The notes: generated by a model not told the origin, from the letters alone. A DNA stretch of 16,616 nucleotides from Bacillota bacterium (GCA_023388605.1 JAEWFX010000016.1:1-16616); one strand, 5' to 3'; numbered from the stretch's first letter, positions 7,135 through 14,905 are shown. Numbers and translations are program-made.

Positions 7135-7845
7135 TCAAATAACTCGCAGAGCCCGACAATCTATTTGGTCACAAGCACAGATAGAATATAAGACATCGTT
7201 TAACAAATAATTTTTAACTACCTGTGGACCACGGTGATGAATGTGCCCGAATACGCATTTTTCTACCCCGTATTCTGTCAACAATTGAGTGAAGGCAGTG
7301 GGTAGTAGATTCTTACCGAAGGGCGGATAGTGCATCATAGCGACGAGGTGATCACCTGCTTTGCGTAATTTGGCTGCTGATTCCAATGAGAGTTTTAGAC
7401 GGTGTACTTCACGTTCGAAGATCGGTAGATCCGTCTCTTTTTTGTAGAGTTTGTCATCGGGATGCATCCACCCACGTGTGCCGCATACGACGATATTACC
7501 GTAGCGGTGAGCGTCATTTTGCAGGAGTTCTATATCTGAAATATCCCACTCGTCCAGAGCTTGACGGATTTTGCTCAAGCTCGACCACCAATAGTCGTGA
7601 TTGCCTCGTAGGAGCAGTTTTTTACCAGGGAGAGCAGATATATATTCCAGATCACGTTTCGCCTCTGCCAGATGTAGTGCCCAGGACAAGTCGCCAGGGA
7701 GTAAGAGAAGATCTTCATCGGTCACCTCACCAGTGAGATTATCGGTGATGCGTTGACTGTGATTTAGCCAAGCGGGGCCGAAATCGTCCATGGTTTTACC
7801 TACCTGCAATCCCAGGTGTAGATCTGCGATAGCAAAAACCCTCAT
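7135..7845 (-). CDS. Metallophosphoesterase (predicted phosphohydrolase, COG1768-like)
   Basis: A 236-residue cytosolic calcineurin-like phosphoesterase. All metal-binding motifs are present in order: D8-x-H10 in FAIADLHLG, GD in LLLLPGDLSWAL, GNHD in LLLRGNHDYWW, the histidine in MMHYPPF, and GHxH in CVFGHIHHRG. The dinuclear site should therefore be active; the substrate cannot be told from sequence. Its ATG (complement of 7843-7845) overlaps the TGA of the MFS gene by 4 nt (ATGA), a classic coupling arrangement, so the two are probably co-translated from one mRNA. No signal peptide is visible. The gene converges on uvrC. I assign the COG1768-type label from overall motif spacing and length, so the subfamily is less certain than the superfamily. 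Confidence 0.9.
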   Translation of the reverse strand: MRVFAIADLHLGLQVGKTMDDFGPAWLNHSQRITDNLTGEVTDEDLLLLPGDLSWALHLAEAKRDLEYISALPGKKLLLRGNHDYWWSSLSKIRQALDEWDISDIELLQNDAHRYGNIVVCGTRGWMHPDDKLYKKETDLPIFEREVHRLKLSLESAAKLRKAGDHLVAMMHYPPFGKNLLPTAFTQLLTEYGVEKCVFGHIHHRGPQVVKNYLLNDVLYSICACDQIDCRALRVI

Positions 7846-9149
7846 CGTTTCTCTACTTCTCCGTGCTTGACTGTCAGCATCGACAATAGTGCCAGTGCAA
7901 AAGCGATCAAAGCGTAGATGAAAAGATAGTTGTAATTATTAGTCAAATCTCTGATCCAGCCAAACAAGATGGGGCTGATGATGGAAGCTGAAAAAGAGAA
8001 GAAGTAATAATAACCAGTGAAGCGACCTGTTGACTCAAGATCGGACAGCTGAACTACCATCGGCAAAGAATTTATATTGATGAAGGACCAGCCTATCCCT
8101 CCTAATGTCAGCAGTAAGATTACTGGCAGAGTCGGATTGATAGTGCTTCCGGTAAGGTTTGTCAGATAATCGACAATCTCACGTATGAAGAGCATGGGTG
8201 AGAGGAAGAGTAAGAGCATGATCAGACCGAGAACGATAGTGCGTTTGCGGCCTAGCTTGCTGCCGAGCAGACCAGCAGGTATGGCGAAGACGACGAAGGA
8301 TAGAGAAAAAGCCGTCAACATCATAGTGGCACTGCCGTGATCGACTCTGAGGGTGTTGACTGCGAATAGGGTGAAGAAAGTCTCGATCACATTGTAGGCA
8401 CAGAACCAGAAGAAGATAGCTATCAAGATAGCGAATAGGCTGCGTCGTTTGTCAGCAGAAAGCTGGTGACGATTGTGTTCTTTATCTTTAGCGAAGATAC
8501 TCTTAAAGCTCTCTGTCAGACGCTCAGTAAATGAACTTTGATCTAGGTGTATCTGGCTGAAGTCTATCAGCTTGCGTTCACGGATATTGGTGATGAGCAT
8601 AATCAGAGAAAGTACCATGATCGCAGATCCGACCAAGAAAGTTAAACCGTTCGTAGTGTCGACTTTACTAGACAAGTAGCCGCCCAAACCAAATGCGAAA
8701 ATACTGCCGATACCGCCCATGAAATTGATCAGAGCATTGGCTTTGTTACGTTGTTCTGGTGGAGTGAGATCGGGCATCAATGAGATGACAGGCGATCTCC
8801 ACAATGACATGCAAAAATTAAAGACAATTAAGATGCCTATCATCAGCGGGAATGACCACATGCGTGGAATCAAAAAGAAGAAGAGAGCGGATGTTGGTAT
8901 ACCTACTAGGATCCAAGGCATGCGTCGACCCAATCTGGTGCAAGTACGATCGCTGAGGGCACCTACTACGGGTTGAAAAATTACACCGAAGATATTGTCG
9001 ATGGTCATGATCATACCGATGGTAGAAGTCATCATGCCGAAGCGCTTTTCGAGCATCACCGGTACAAAACTATTGTACAAACTCCATGCGAGCGAACTGG
9101 CCAAAAAGCCAAAGCCTAACAAAAGAGTGCGTTTATAATTTAATTTCAT
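7842..9149 (-). CDS. MFS transporter, sugar-cation symporter-like (SLC45/GPH type)
   Basis: A 435-residue integral membrane protein with about 12 hydrophobic segments and a central cytoplasmic loop (around residues 195-245, charged, SFKSIFAKDKEHNRHQLS). The loop after helix 2 reads VVGALSDRTCTRLGRRMPWI, the D-R-x-G-R-R-x-P pattern shared by GPH and sucrose/SLC45-type major facilitator transporters, and a second GSKLGRKRTIVLG loop sits in the C-terminal half. The substrate is probably a sugar or glycoside, which is inference. The start is placed at the ATG complementary to 9147-9149 because AGAGGAAG lies just upstream. An in-frame ATG at 9182 has no binding site and would sit at or before the probable transcription start given by the TATAAT at 9190-9185. 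It overlaps the metallophosphoesterase gene by 4 nt. Confidence 0.88.
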   Translation of the reverse strand: MKLNYKRTLLLGFGFLASSLAWSLYNSFVPVMLEKRFGMMTSTIGMIMTIDNIFGVIFQPVVGALSDRTCTRLGRRMPWILVGIPTSALFFFLIPRMWSFPLMIGILIVFNFCMSLWRSPVISLMPDLTPPEQRNKANALINFMGGIGSIFAFGLGGYLSSKVDTTNGLTFLVGSAIMVLSLIMLITNIRERKLIDFSQIHLDQSSFTERLTESFKSIFAKDKEHNRHQLSADKRRSLFAILIAIFFWFCAYNVIETFFTLFAVNTLRVDHGSATMMLTAFSLSFVVFAIPAGLLGSKLGRKRTIVLGLIMLLLFLSPMLFIREIVDYLTNLTGSTINPTLPVILLLTLGGIGWSFININSLPMVVQLSDLESTGRFTGYYYFFSFSASIISPILFGWIRDLTNNYNYLFIYALIAFALALLSMLTVKHGEVEKR

Positions 9150-9184
9150 TGCTTCCTCTAATCTGTAATTAAAAGTTTTCATTG

Positions 9185-9215
9185 ATTATACTAATAAATA
9201 TGAAAACTAAATCAA
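9185..9215 (-). promoter_or_regulatory. Candidate promoter of the MFS-phosphoesterase operon
   Basis: Read on the minus strand: TTGATT (complement of 9210-9215), 19-nt spacer, perfect TATAAT (complement of 9185-9190). The spacer is longer than ideal. Predicted transcription start is about 9178, leaving a leader of roughly 30 nt before the preferred ATG. Confidence 0.5.
9187..9192 (+). promoter_or_regulatory. Candidate -10 element for the yicC operon
   Basis: TATACT (5 of 6 to consensus) on the plus strand, 38 nt before the yicC ATG. No convincing -35 is seen at 16-18 nt. It overlaps the minus-strand TATAAT by 4 bases, so divergent transcription would compete for the same DNA. Confidence 0.3.
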
Positions 9216-9230
9216 GTTTATAGAGGTTAC

Positions 9231-10106
9231 ATGAAAAGTATGACGGGTTATGGTCTGGGCGAAGCTTCAGATCAAAACAGTGAAATAAGTGTAGAGATCA
9301 AGGCAGTTAACCATCGCTATTTTGATTGTCATATCCGCTTACCCTGGAATATGAGTGCCTATGATCATCAATTGCGCAATTTACTCAAACAACATATTCT
9401 GCGTGGTAAGTTGGAAGTGTCAGTCAGTAAAACCGATAAGCCGACTACTGAGAACACAGTCTGTATCGATAGACAAAAAGTGCAATGCTACTATCAGGCA
9501 TGCAGTCAGATAGCTGCTGAGATCAATATGACTATGCCTAATTTAGTGATGGCGATCGCCGATAAGCCTGGAGTGATCAACACAGATAACAGCGATCTAG
9601 ATTATTGGCCAGTATTGTCGGAGGCTGCATTGGTTGCTTGTGATCAGCTGAATGCCATACGTCTGCGTGAAGGGGAAGCTATTGTAGCTGATCTCTTGCA
9701 GAAAGTCGCTAAAATGCAGGATCTTGTAGATGAGATCGTCGAGATCGCGCCTACTGTGCCAGAAACTTATCGTCAGCGTCTTAGCGAGCGTCTACCCAAT
9801 TTGCTCAGCGGTCAACTAGAGGAAGTCTATCCCGATCAGCGCCTGTTCGCCGAAGTAGCCATCTTCGCCGAAAGATGTTGTATAGACGAGGAATTAGTTC
9901 GTCTCAATGATCACTTAGCTAAATTGCGTGATATCTTACAGGCAGATGAATCGCGTGGCAAAACTTTGGATTTCCTCGCCCAAGAACTGGTGAGAGAAGT
10001 AAATACAATAGGTTCTAAGGCCAATTCACTTGAGATTACCAATAGAGTTTTGCAGCTAAAAGAATTGATCGAACAGTATCGTGAACAGATTCAGAATTTG
10101 GAATAG
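9231..10106 (+). CDS. yicC: YicC/YloC family endoribonuclease
   Basis: A 291-residue cytosolic protein of the YicC family, members of which have endoribonuclease activity and affect RNA turnover in E. coli and Bacillus. The N-terminus MKSMTGYGLG is the family signature, followed by VEIKAVNHRYFD and the central EGEAIVADLLQK helix. The C-terminal domain (DUF1732) is intact: DESRGKTLDFLAQELVREVN then GSKANSLEITNRVLQLKELI. The start has AGAGG at 9222-9226. It is first in the conserved yicC-remA-gmk-rpoZ cluster; remA begins 2 nt after its stop. It is divergent from the MFS gene, with an 81-nt intergenic space holding the promoter candidates listed above. Confidence 0.95.
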   Translation: MKSMTGYGLGEASDQNSEISVEIKAVNHRYFDCHIRLPWNMSAYDHQLRNLLKQHILRGKLEVSVSKTDKPTTENTVCIDRQKVQCYYQACSQIAAEINMTMPNLVMAIADKPGVINTDNSDLDYWPVLSEAALVACDQLNAIRLREGEAIVADLLQKVAKMQDLVDEIVEIAPTVPETYRQRLSERLPNLLSGQLEEVYPDQRLFAEVAIFAERCCIDEELVRLNDHLAKLRDILQADESRGKTLDFLAQELVREVNTIGSKANSLEITNRVLQLKELIEQYREQIQNLE

Positions 10107-10108
10107 TT

Positions 10109-10348
10109 ATGGTCGAAACCAATAAGATGATCGATATCGGACAGGGGAGTGTGGTCAACAGTGCTCGGTTATTAGCCGTGGTGCAACCAGATGCCGCTCC
10201 CATCCGTCGTTTGGTACGTGAAGCACGTGAGCGTTTTACTTTAGTCGACGCAACTGGTGGCAAGAAAACAGCTTCGGTGTTGATCATGGACAGTGATCAT
10301 GTGATTTTGAGCAGTCTCAATGTGGAACATATACAGATTCAGATCTGA
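10109..10348 (+). CDS. remA: RemA family (DUF370) DNA-binding regulator
   Basis: A 79-residue protein that aligns throughout with Bacillus RemA, the activator of extracellular matrix operons and osmoprotection genes. The recognisable blocks are MIDIGQGSVVNSARLLAVV, PDAAPIRRLVREAR, LVDATGGKKTASVLIMDS and DHVILSSLNVE. The arginine equivalent to Bacillus R18 (in SARLL) and the proline of DAAP are kept, but the R50-R51 pair of Bacillus is Lys-Lys here and R53 is Ala. ATG 10109 is used; an ATG at 10127 would begin MIDIG and equally fits the family N-terminus, and neither has a strong binding site. It lies 2 nt after yicC. In clostridia without Bacillus-type matrix operons its targets are unknown, so the regulatory role is inferred from family membership only. 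Confidence 0.92.
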   Translation: MVETNKMIDIGQGSVVNSARLLAVVQPDAAPIRRLVREARERFTLVDATGGKKTASVLIMDSDHVILSSLNVEHIQIQI

Positions 10349-10352
10349 AAAC

Positions 10353-10381
10353 TAGACAGTTCAAGGCAAAAACAGTATCAT
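10353..10381 (+). promoter_or_regulatory. Candidate internal promoter in front of gmk
   Basis: TAGACA at 10353-10358 (5 of 6), exactly 17 nt, then TATCAT at 10376-10381 (5 of 6). It lies in the 70-nt gap after remA and would give a leader of about 30 nt. It could uncouple gmk, rpoZ and glyS from the yicC promoter. Confidence 0.5.
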
Positions 10382-10418
10382 TTACGCAGTCGTTTTGAAA
10401 GAAAATAAGAGGTAATTG

Positions 10419-11078
10419 ATGAGGGGTGACGAACCAATTTTGCAGAGTAATGGGATGGTCCTATGTATTTGCGGACCTTCCGGCGCAGGCAAGGGTACTT
10501 TGATCGCCGCCATTCAACAGAGCATTCCTAATCTATTTCTCTCAATTTCTCAGACAACTCGAGAACCGCGTGAAGGTGAAGAGCACGGCGTACACTACTA
10601 TTTTTGTTCTAAAGCTGAGTTCGAAGCTCAGATCGAAGAAGGGGAGATCCTCGAATACGATGAGTACCTCGACAATTACTACGGTACACCTGTAGCTCCC
10701 ATCCGCCAAAATCTCCAAGAAGGCAAAAATGTTGTATTAGATATCACCATCGCCGGAGGTTTTAGGGTAAAAGAGTTGTTCCCCGATGAATGTATCTTAG
10801 TGTTTGTCGTACCCGATACTTTAGATACTCTACGTGAGCGCCTCAGCAATCGAGGCACTGAGACACCTGAGATCATCGAACGCCGTCTGCGCAAGGCCAC
10901 TGCCGAGTTGGAGAAGATCGAGGAATTTGACTATCTCTTGATCAATGACAGTCTACCTCATAGCATTGAGCGTCTGAGATCTATCATCCTAGCAGAATCT
11001 TGTCTACCTCGCCGACAGACGAAGGTTATCGAAAATCTGCAAAAGGATTTTGAACGTTTAGAAGCAAACAGCAAATAA
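10419..11078 (+). CDS. gmk: Guanylate kinase
   Basis: Phosphorylates GMP to GDP with ATP. It is 219 residues from ATG 10419, which has AAGAGGT at 10407-10413; a TTG at 10416 is rejected. The P-loop is CGPSGAGKGTL (about residues 18-28). GMP-binding elements are SISQTTREPREGEEHG and YYF, then LEYDEYLDNYYGTPV. The lid and C-terminal parts (RERLSNRGTE, IERRLRKATAELEKIEEFDY) are normal. One conserved element is changed: where most enzymes have [DE]-I-D-x-Q-G-A (E. coli LDIDWQGA), this one reads LDITIAGG, so the second Asp is Thr and the Gln is Ala. The chain is otherwise complete and position within the cluster is canonical, so I keep the functional call. It is followed by rpoZ after 30 nt. Confidence 0.95.
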   Translation: MRGDEPILQSNGMVLCICGPSGAGKGTLIAAIQQSIPNLFLSISQTTREPREGEEHGVHYYFCSKAEFEAQIEEGEILEYDEYLDNYYGTPVAPIRQNLQEGKNVVLDITIAGGFRVKELFPDECILVFVVPDTLDTLRERLSNRGTETPEIIERRLRKATAELEKIEEFDYLLINDSLPHSIERLRSIILAESCLPRRQTKVIENLQKDFERLEANSK

Positions 11079-11108
11079 ATAGTTAGCAATTCCAGTGAGG
11101 AGTACAGA

Positions 11109-11639
11109 ATGTTAGTAAAACCACCGATCGAAGAACTTTTACCACAAGTTGATAATCGCTATGTTTTAGCCATGTTAGCAGCCAAACGTGCCCGTCAGTT
11201 GACTGATGGAGCTGAACCCATGGCCGAGATCGAAAACCAGAGCATGGTCACGGTAGCCGCCAGCGAGTTGGCACAAGATCATGTGCGTTATGTAGATGGT
11301 AAAGTCGATGTCGCTGTACCGCTGCGACCTGAGATAGCTCTCGAACGCTTGATCGCCGAAAAAGAGGCTCAAGAAAAACAGCGTGAATTATTCGATGAGA
11401 ATCAGATCATGCCCAGTATGTACAAGCGTTCCATGGACAATGATATCCTGCAGGACATCACCGATAAAGAAGATGCTAAGAGCATCGCCGAGCAGTTGAT
11501 GCGTATGGTGACGGAGAGTGAGAGTACCATGCAGTCTGAGATTTTCCCAGATGGGATTAACGACAATGGCTTTAGCGCTACACCGACCTATGCTGACAAC
11601 GATGTAGACGGTGAAGATAAAACAGCTGACGAGGAGTAG
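11109..11639 (+). CDS. rpoZ: RNA polymerase omega subunit with long acidic C-terminal extension
   Basis: The first 75 or so residues match omega (RpoZ), which helps assemble and stabilise RNA polymerase by binding the beta' subunit: MLVKPPIEELLPQVDNRYVL then LAAKRARQLTDGAEP, VTVAASELA and LRPEIALERLIAEKEA. Omega in Firmicutes is usually about 65-90 residues, whereas this one has 176. The extra 90-100 residues have no recognised domain. They contain a predicted helical stretch (LQDITDKEDAKSIAEQLMRM) and end in a strongly acidic, probably disordered tail with nine Asp/Glu among the last 26 residues. The binding site is TGAGGAGT just before 11109. The reading frame is continuous with no sign of a fused neighbour. 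glyS starts 1 nt after its stop. Confidence 0.9.
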   Translation: MLVKPPIEELLPQVDNRYVLAMLAAKRARQLTDGAEPMAEIENQSMVTVAASELAQDHVRYVDGKVDVAVPLRPEIALERLIAEKEAQEKQRELFDENQIMPSMYKRSMDNDILQDITDKEDAKSIAEQLMRMVTESESTMQSEIFPDGINDNGFSATPTYADNDVDGEDKTADEE

Positions 11640-11640
11640 T

Positions 11641-13050
11641 ATGCAAGCTGAAAGCAAGTCGATGGAGACCATCGTAGCCCTAGCGAAGAATCGCGGTTTT
11701 ATTTTCCCGGGTTCTGATATCTATGGTGGTCTGGCTAATACTTGGGATTACGGCCCCTACGGAGCTGCTCTCAAGCGTAATATCAAAGAGTGCTGGTGGC
11801 AGAGTTTTGTCAAACAGAATCTGTACAATGTAGGCCTCGACGCTTCGATTTTGATGAATCCAGAAGTGTGGGTAGCTTCAGGTCACGTAGCCAGTTTCTC
11901 TGATCCGAAGATTGACTGCCGTGAATGTAAAGCTCGTTATCGCACCGATCAATTGATCGAAGATTATGCGGCCAAACATGGCATTGAAGTTAATATAGAG
12001 GCGATGAGCGATGAAGAGCTCGATCAATTCATCGTCGAACATCAAGTCAAATGCCCCGCTTGTGGCAATTCAAATTTCACTGAGACCCGCAAATTTAATT
12101 TGATGTTCAAAACACATCAAGGTGTTACCGAAGAAGGTGCTGCCGCCATCTATTTGAGACCAGAGACGGCACAAGGCATCTTTGTCAATTACCGCAATGT
12201 ACAGCGCTCATCACGTCGAAAAATCCCTTTCGGCATCGCCCAGATCGGCAAATCTTTCCGCAATGAGATAACTCCCGGTAATTTTGTTTTTCGTACACGT
12301 GAATTTGAGCAGATGGAGCTGGAATTCTTCTGCGAGCCGGGCACAGATTTAGAATGGTTCCAGTACTGGCGCAATTTCTGCCATACTTGGTTACTGTCCC
12401 TAGGTATTCCGGAGGAAGAATTACGTCTGCGTGATCATGATCCACAAGAACTAGCTTTCTACTCTAAAGCGACCACCGATTTTGAGTTCAATTTCCCCTT
12501 CGGTTGGGGTGAGCTGTGGGGCATAGCTGATCGTACAGACTATGACCTCAAACAACACATGGAGCACTCACGCAAAAATCTGATGTACCATGATCCCCAT
12601 ACCAATCAGGAATACATACCCTACGTCATCGAACCATCACTAGGTGTAGAGCGAGTATTATTGGCTTTCTTGTGTTCAGCCTACGATGAAGAAACATTAG
12701 AAAATGGCGAGACACGTACGGTGTTACGTTTCCATCCAGCTCTAGCTCCAGTTAAAATTGCGGTCTTGCCACTATCTACCAAATTAGCTGAGCCAGCTCA
12801 AACTGTATATCAAGAATTAGTCAAGCATTTTGAAGTGGAATTCGATGATCGACAATCCATCGGCAAACGCTATCGTCGTCAAGATGAGATCGGCACACCG
12901 TACTGTCTGACTTTCGATTTTGATTCACTCGAAGATAATTGTGTGACCATACGTGATCGCGATTCGATGCAACAAGAACGTATCGCTATAGCTGATTTAG
13001 TCGATTATTTCCGCGACAAATTTGTTTTTGAACACCATTTAGGTAATTAG
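11641..13050 (+). CDS. glyS: Glycyl-tRNA synthetase, single-chain (alpha2) type
   Basis: Class II aminoacyl-tRNA synthetase that charges tRNA-Gly; this is the eukaryote-like homodimeric form also found in many Firmicutes and Actinobacteria, not the alpha2-beta2 form. Length is 469 residues. Motif 1 region includes GGLANTWDYGPYGAALKRNI. A zinc-ribbon insertion is formed by C93 and C96 (DCRECK) with C138 and C141 (KCPACG). Motif 2 is GKSFRNEITPGNFVFRTREF and motif 3 is EPSLGVERVLLAF. The C-terminal anticodon-binding domain runs from about residue 370 (LAPVKIAVLPLS to the end). ATG 11641 lies 1 nt after the rpoZ stop with GAGGAG at 11630-11635, inside rpoZ, so translation is probably coupled. 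No T-box leader is present, since the gene is embedded in the operon. The symbol may be glyQS in some systems. Confidence 0.96.
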   Translation: MQAESKSMETIVALAKNRGFIFPGSDIYGGLANTWDYGPYGAALKRNIKECWWQSFVKQNLYNVGLDASILMNPEVWVASGHVASFSDPKIDCRECKARYRTDQLIEDYAAKHGIEVNIEAMSDEELDQFIVEHQVKCPACGNSNFTETRKFNLMFKTHQGVTEEGAAAIYLRPETAQGIFVNYRNVQRSSRRKIPFGIAQIGKSFRNEITPGNFVFRTREFEQMELEFFCEPGTDLEWFQYWRNFCHTWLLSLGIPEEELRLRDHDPQELAFYSKATTDFEFNFPFGWGELWGIADRTDYDLKQHMEHSRKNLMYHDPHTNQEYIPYVIEPSLGVERVLLAFLCSAYDEETLENGETRTVLRFHPALAPVKIAVLPLSTKLAEPAQTVYQELVKHFEVEFDDRQSIGKRYRRQDEIGTPYCLTFDFDSLEDNCVTIRDRDSMQQERIAIADLVDYFRDKFVFEHHLGN

Positions 13051-13075
13051 CCCTCAGGGCAAGAAGGAGGATACC

Positions 13076-14905
13076 ATGACTAAGTTCGTTTACCTATTCA
13101 AAGAAGGTAATGCAACCATGCGCAACACTTTGGGTGGTAAGGGCGCTAACCTAGCTGAGATGACCAATCTCGGTTTGCCAGTACCACAAGGTTTTACCGT
13201 GACCACCGAGGCTTGCAACAAATATTATGAAGATAACGAGACCATCTCTGATGAAGTCAAAAATCAAGTTCATCAGGCAGTTAAGGATCTCGAAAAAATC
13301 ACTGATCGCACCTTCGGCGATCCGCAAAATCCTCTATTAGTTTCAGTACGTTCTGGTGCTCGTGCTTCGATGCCTGGAATGATGGACACAGTTTTGAATC
13401 TGGGTCTGAACGATGAAGTAGTAGAGGGTCTGGCTAAGTTGACTGACAACCGTCGTTTCGCTCTGGATAGTTATCGCCGTTTCATCATGATGTTTGGTGA
13501 CGTCGTCATGGAGATCCACAGCGACTATTTCGAAGCTGAATTAGAAGCTGTCAAAGAAGCCAAAGGTGTCAAGTTAGATAATGAGCTCGATGCTGAAGCT
13601 ATGGCCGAAGTCGTCGAACGCTTTAAGAAAGTATATGCTGACAAACACGGTTCATCATTCCCCACTGATCCCATGGAGCAATTGATGGCCGCAATCACAG
13701 CTGTTTTCCGCTCATGGAACAATGATCGTGCTATCTACTACCGCCGTATGAACGACATCCCTGCTAGCTGGGGTACTGCTGTCAACGTTCAGCAGATGGT
13801 CTACGGTAATATGGGTAATGATTCTGGTACAGGCGTCGCCTTTACCCGTAACCCTTCAACCGGTGAGAACCTTCTCTATGGTGAGTATCTGATCAATGCT
13901 CAGGGTGAAGACGTCGTTGCTGGTATCCGCACTCCTTTACCCATCGCTCACTTACAAGAGCAGATGCCCAAAGTATTCGAGCAATTCAATGAAATCGCTC
14001 TCAAATTAGAGAAACACTATGGCGATATGCAAGATATGGAGTTCACTATCGAACGTGGACAACTCTTCATGTTGCAGACTCGTAATGGTAAGCGTACTGC
14101 TACCGCCGCTCTGCGCGTAGCTGTAGAGATGGTTGAAGCTGGTATCGTCGACAAACAGAAGGCATTGATGCAGATCGATCCCAAACAACTCGACACCCTG
14201 TTGCATCCGACCTTTGATACCAAAGCTCTCGCTGCTGCTACTCCCATCGCCAAGGGATTACCTGCTTCTCCTGGTGCCGCCGCTGGTCACATCGTCTTCA
14301 CTGCTGATGAAGCCGAGAAACAAGCTGCTGCTGGTGCAGAGGTAATACTGGTCCGCAATGAAACTTCACCCGAAGATATTCAAGGTATGGCTGCCGCTGA
14401 AGGTATTTTGACCGTACGTGGTGGTATGACTTCACACGCTGCCGTCGTCGCTCGTGGTATGGGTAAATGCTGTGTCTCTGGTTGTGCTGAGATCTCCATC
14501 AACGCAGCTAAGAAGACTATGACTGTCGGTGGTAAAGAATATAAAGAAGGTGACATGATCTCACTCGACGGTTCGACTGGTTTCATCTATGCTGGTGCAA
14601 TCGCCACCGTCAAGGCTCAGATGTCTGATAACTTCAAGAAGATCATGAGTTGGACTGACGAAGTACGCAAATTGCAAGTTCGCACCAATGCTGATACTCC
14701 GCAAGATGCCATGACCGCTCGTGAGTTGGGCGCTCAAGGTATCGGTCTAGTTCGTACCGAACATATGTTCTTCGATCCGGAGCGTATCTTTGCTTTCCGT
14801 CAGATGATCGTCGCTAAAGATGAAGAGGCTCGCCGCAAGGCTCTCGATAAGATCAGACCTTATCAGAAAGACGATTTCCTCAACATCTTCAAGGCTATGA
14901 AGTGA
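13076..14905 (+). CDS. ppdK: PPDK N-terminal part up to the in-frame TGA (609 residues)
   Basis: This is the product if TGA 14903-14905 ends translation. It holds the ATP-grasp nucleotide-binding domain (about residues 1-340: GGKGANLAEMTNLGLPVPQG, VSVRSGARASMPGMMDT, QQMVYGNMG and GTGVAFTRNPSTGENLLYGE) and the swivelling phosphohistidine domain (about 385-510) with the phospho-acceptor H454 in GGMTSHAAVVARGMG. The first part of the PEP-binding barrel follows (LQVRTNADTP, GLVRTEHMFF). Such a protein could in principle bind ATP and carry the phosphohistidine but could not complete the pyruvate half-reaction. Confidence 0.85.
   Translation: MTKFVYLFKEGNATMRNTLGGKGANLAEMTNLGLPVPQGFTVTTEACNKYYEDNETISDEVKNQVHQAVKDLEKITDRTFGDPQNPLLVSVRSGARASMPGMMDTVLNLGLNDEVVEGLAKLTDNRRFALDSYRRFIMMFGDVVMEIHSDYFEAELEAVKEAKGVKLDNELDAEAMAEVVERFKKVYADKHGSSFPTDPMEQLMAAITAVFRSWNNDRAIYYRRMNDIPASWGTAVNVQQMVYGNMGNDSGTGVAFTRNPSTGENLLYGEYLINAQGEDVVAGIRTPLPIAHLQEQMPKVFEQFNEIALKLEKHYGDMQDMEFTIERGQLFMLQTRNGKRTATAALRVAVEMVEAGIVDKQKALMQIDPKQLDTLLHPTFDTKALAAATPIAKGLPASPGAAAGHIVFTADEAEKQAAAGAEVILVRNETSPEDIQGMAAAEGILTVRGGMTSHAAVVARGMGKCCVSGCAEISINAAKKTMTVGGKEYKEGDMISLDGSTGFIYAGAIATVKAQMSDNFKKIMSWTDEVRKLQVRTNADTPQDAMTARELGAQGIGLVRTEHMFFDPERIFAFRQMIVAKDEEARRKALDKIRPYQKDDFLNIFKAMK

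Noticed and set aside
7122..7143. Bidirectional terminator between uvrC and the phosphoesterase gene
   Set aside because: Only a 5-bp GTTAT/ATAAC hairpin without a T-tract on either strand is present, which is too weak to call.
9150..9182. Upstream ATG at 9182 as the start of the MFS transporter
   Set aside because: It has no ribosome binding site and lies at the predicted transcription start, whereas the ATG at 9149 has AGAGGAAG directly upstream.
13047..13058. Palindrome GCCCTCAGGGC between glyS and ppdK as terminator or operator
   Set aside because: The stem is at most 5 bp with almost no loop and no T-tract, and it sits in a 25-nt coupled gap; no support for function.
14903..14905. TGA decoded as glycine, as in Gracilibacteria and SR1 bacteria (genetic code 25)
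   Set aside because: Many genes here end at TGA exactly where their families end and where the next gene begins (asparaginase, rpiB, HPr-like, MFS, phosphoesterase, remA), and Gly elsewhere is encoded by GGN. The gene content is that of Bacillota.
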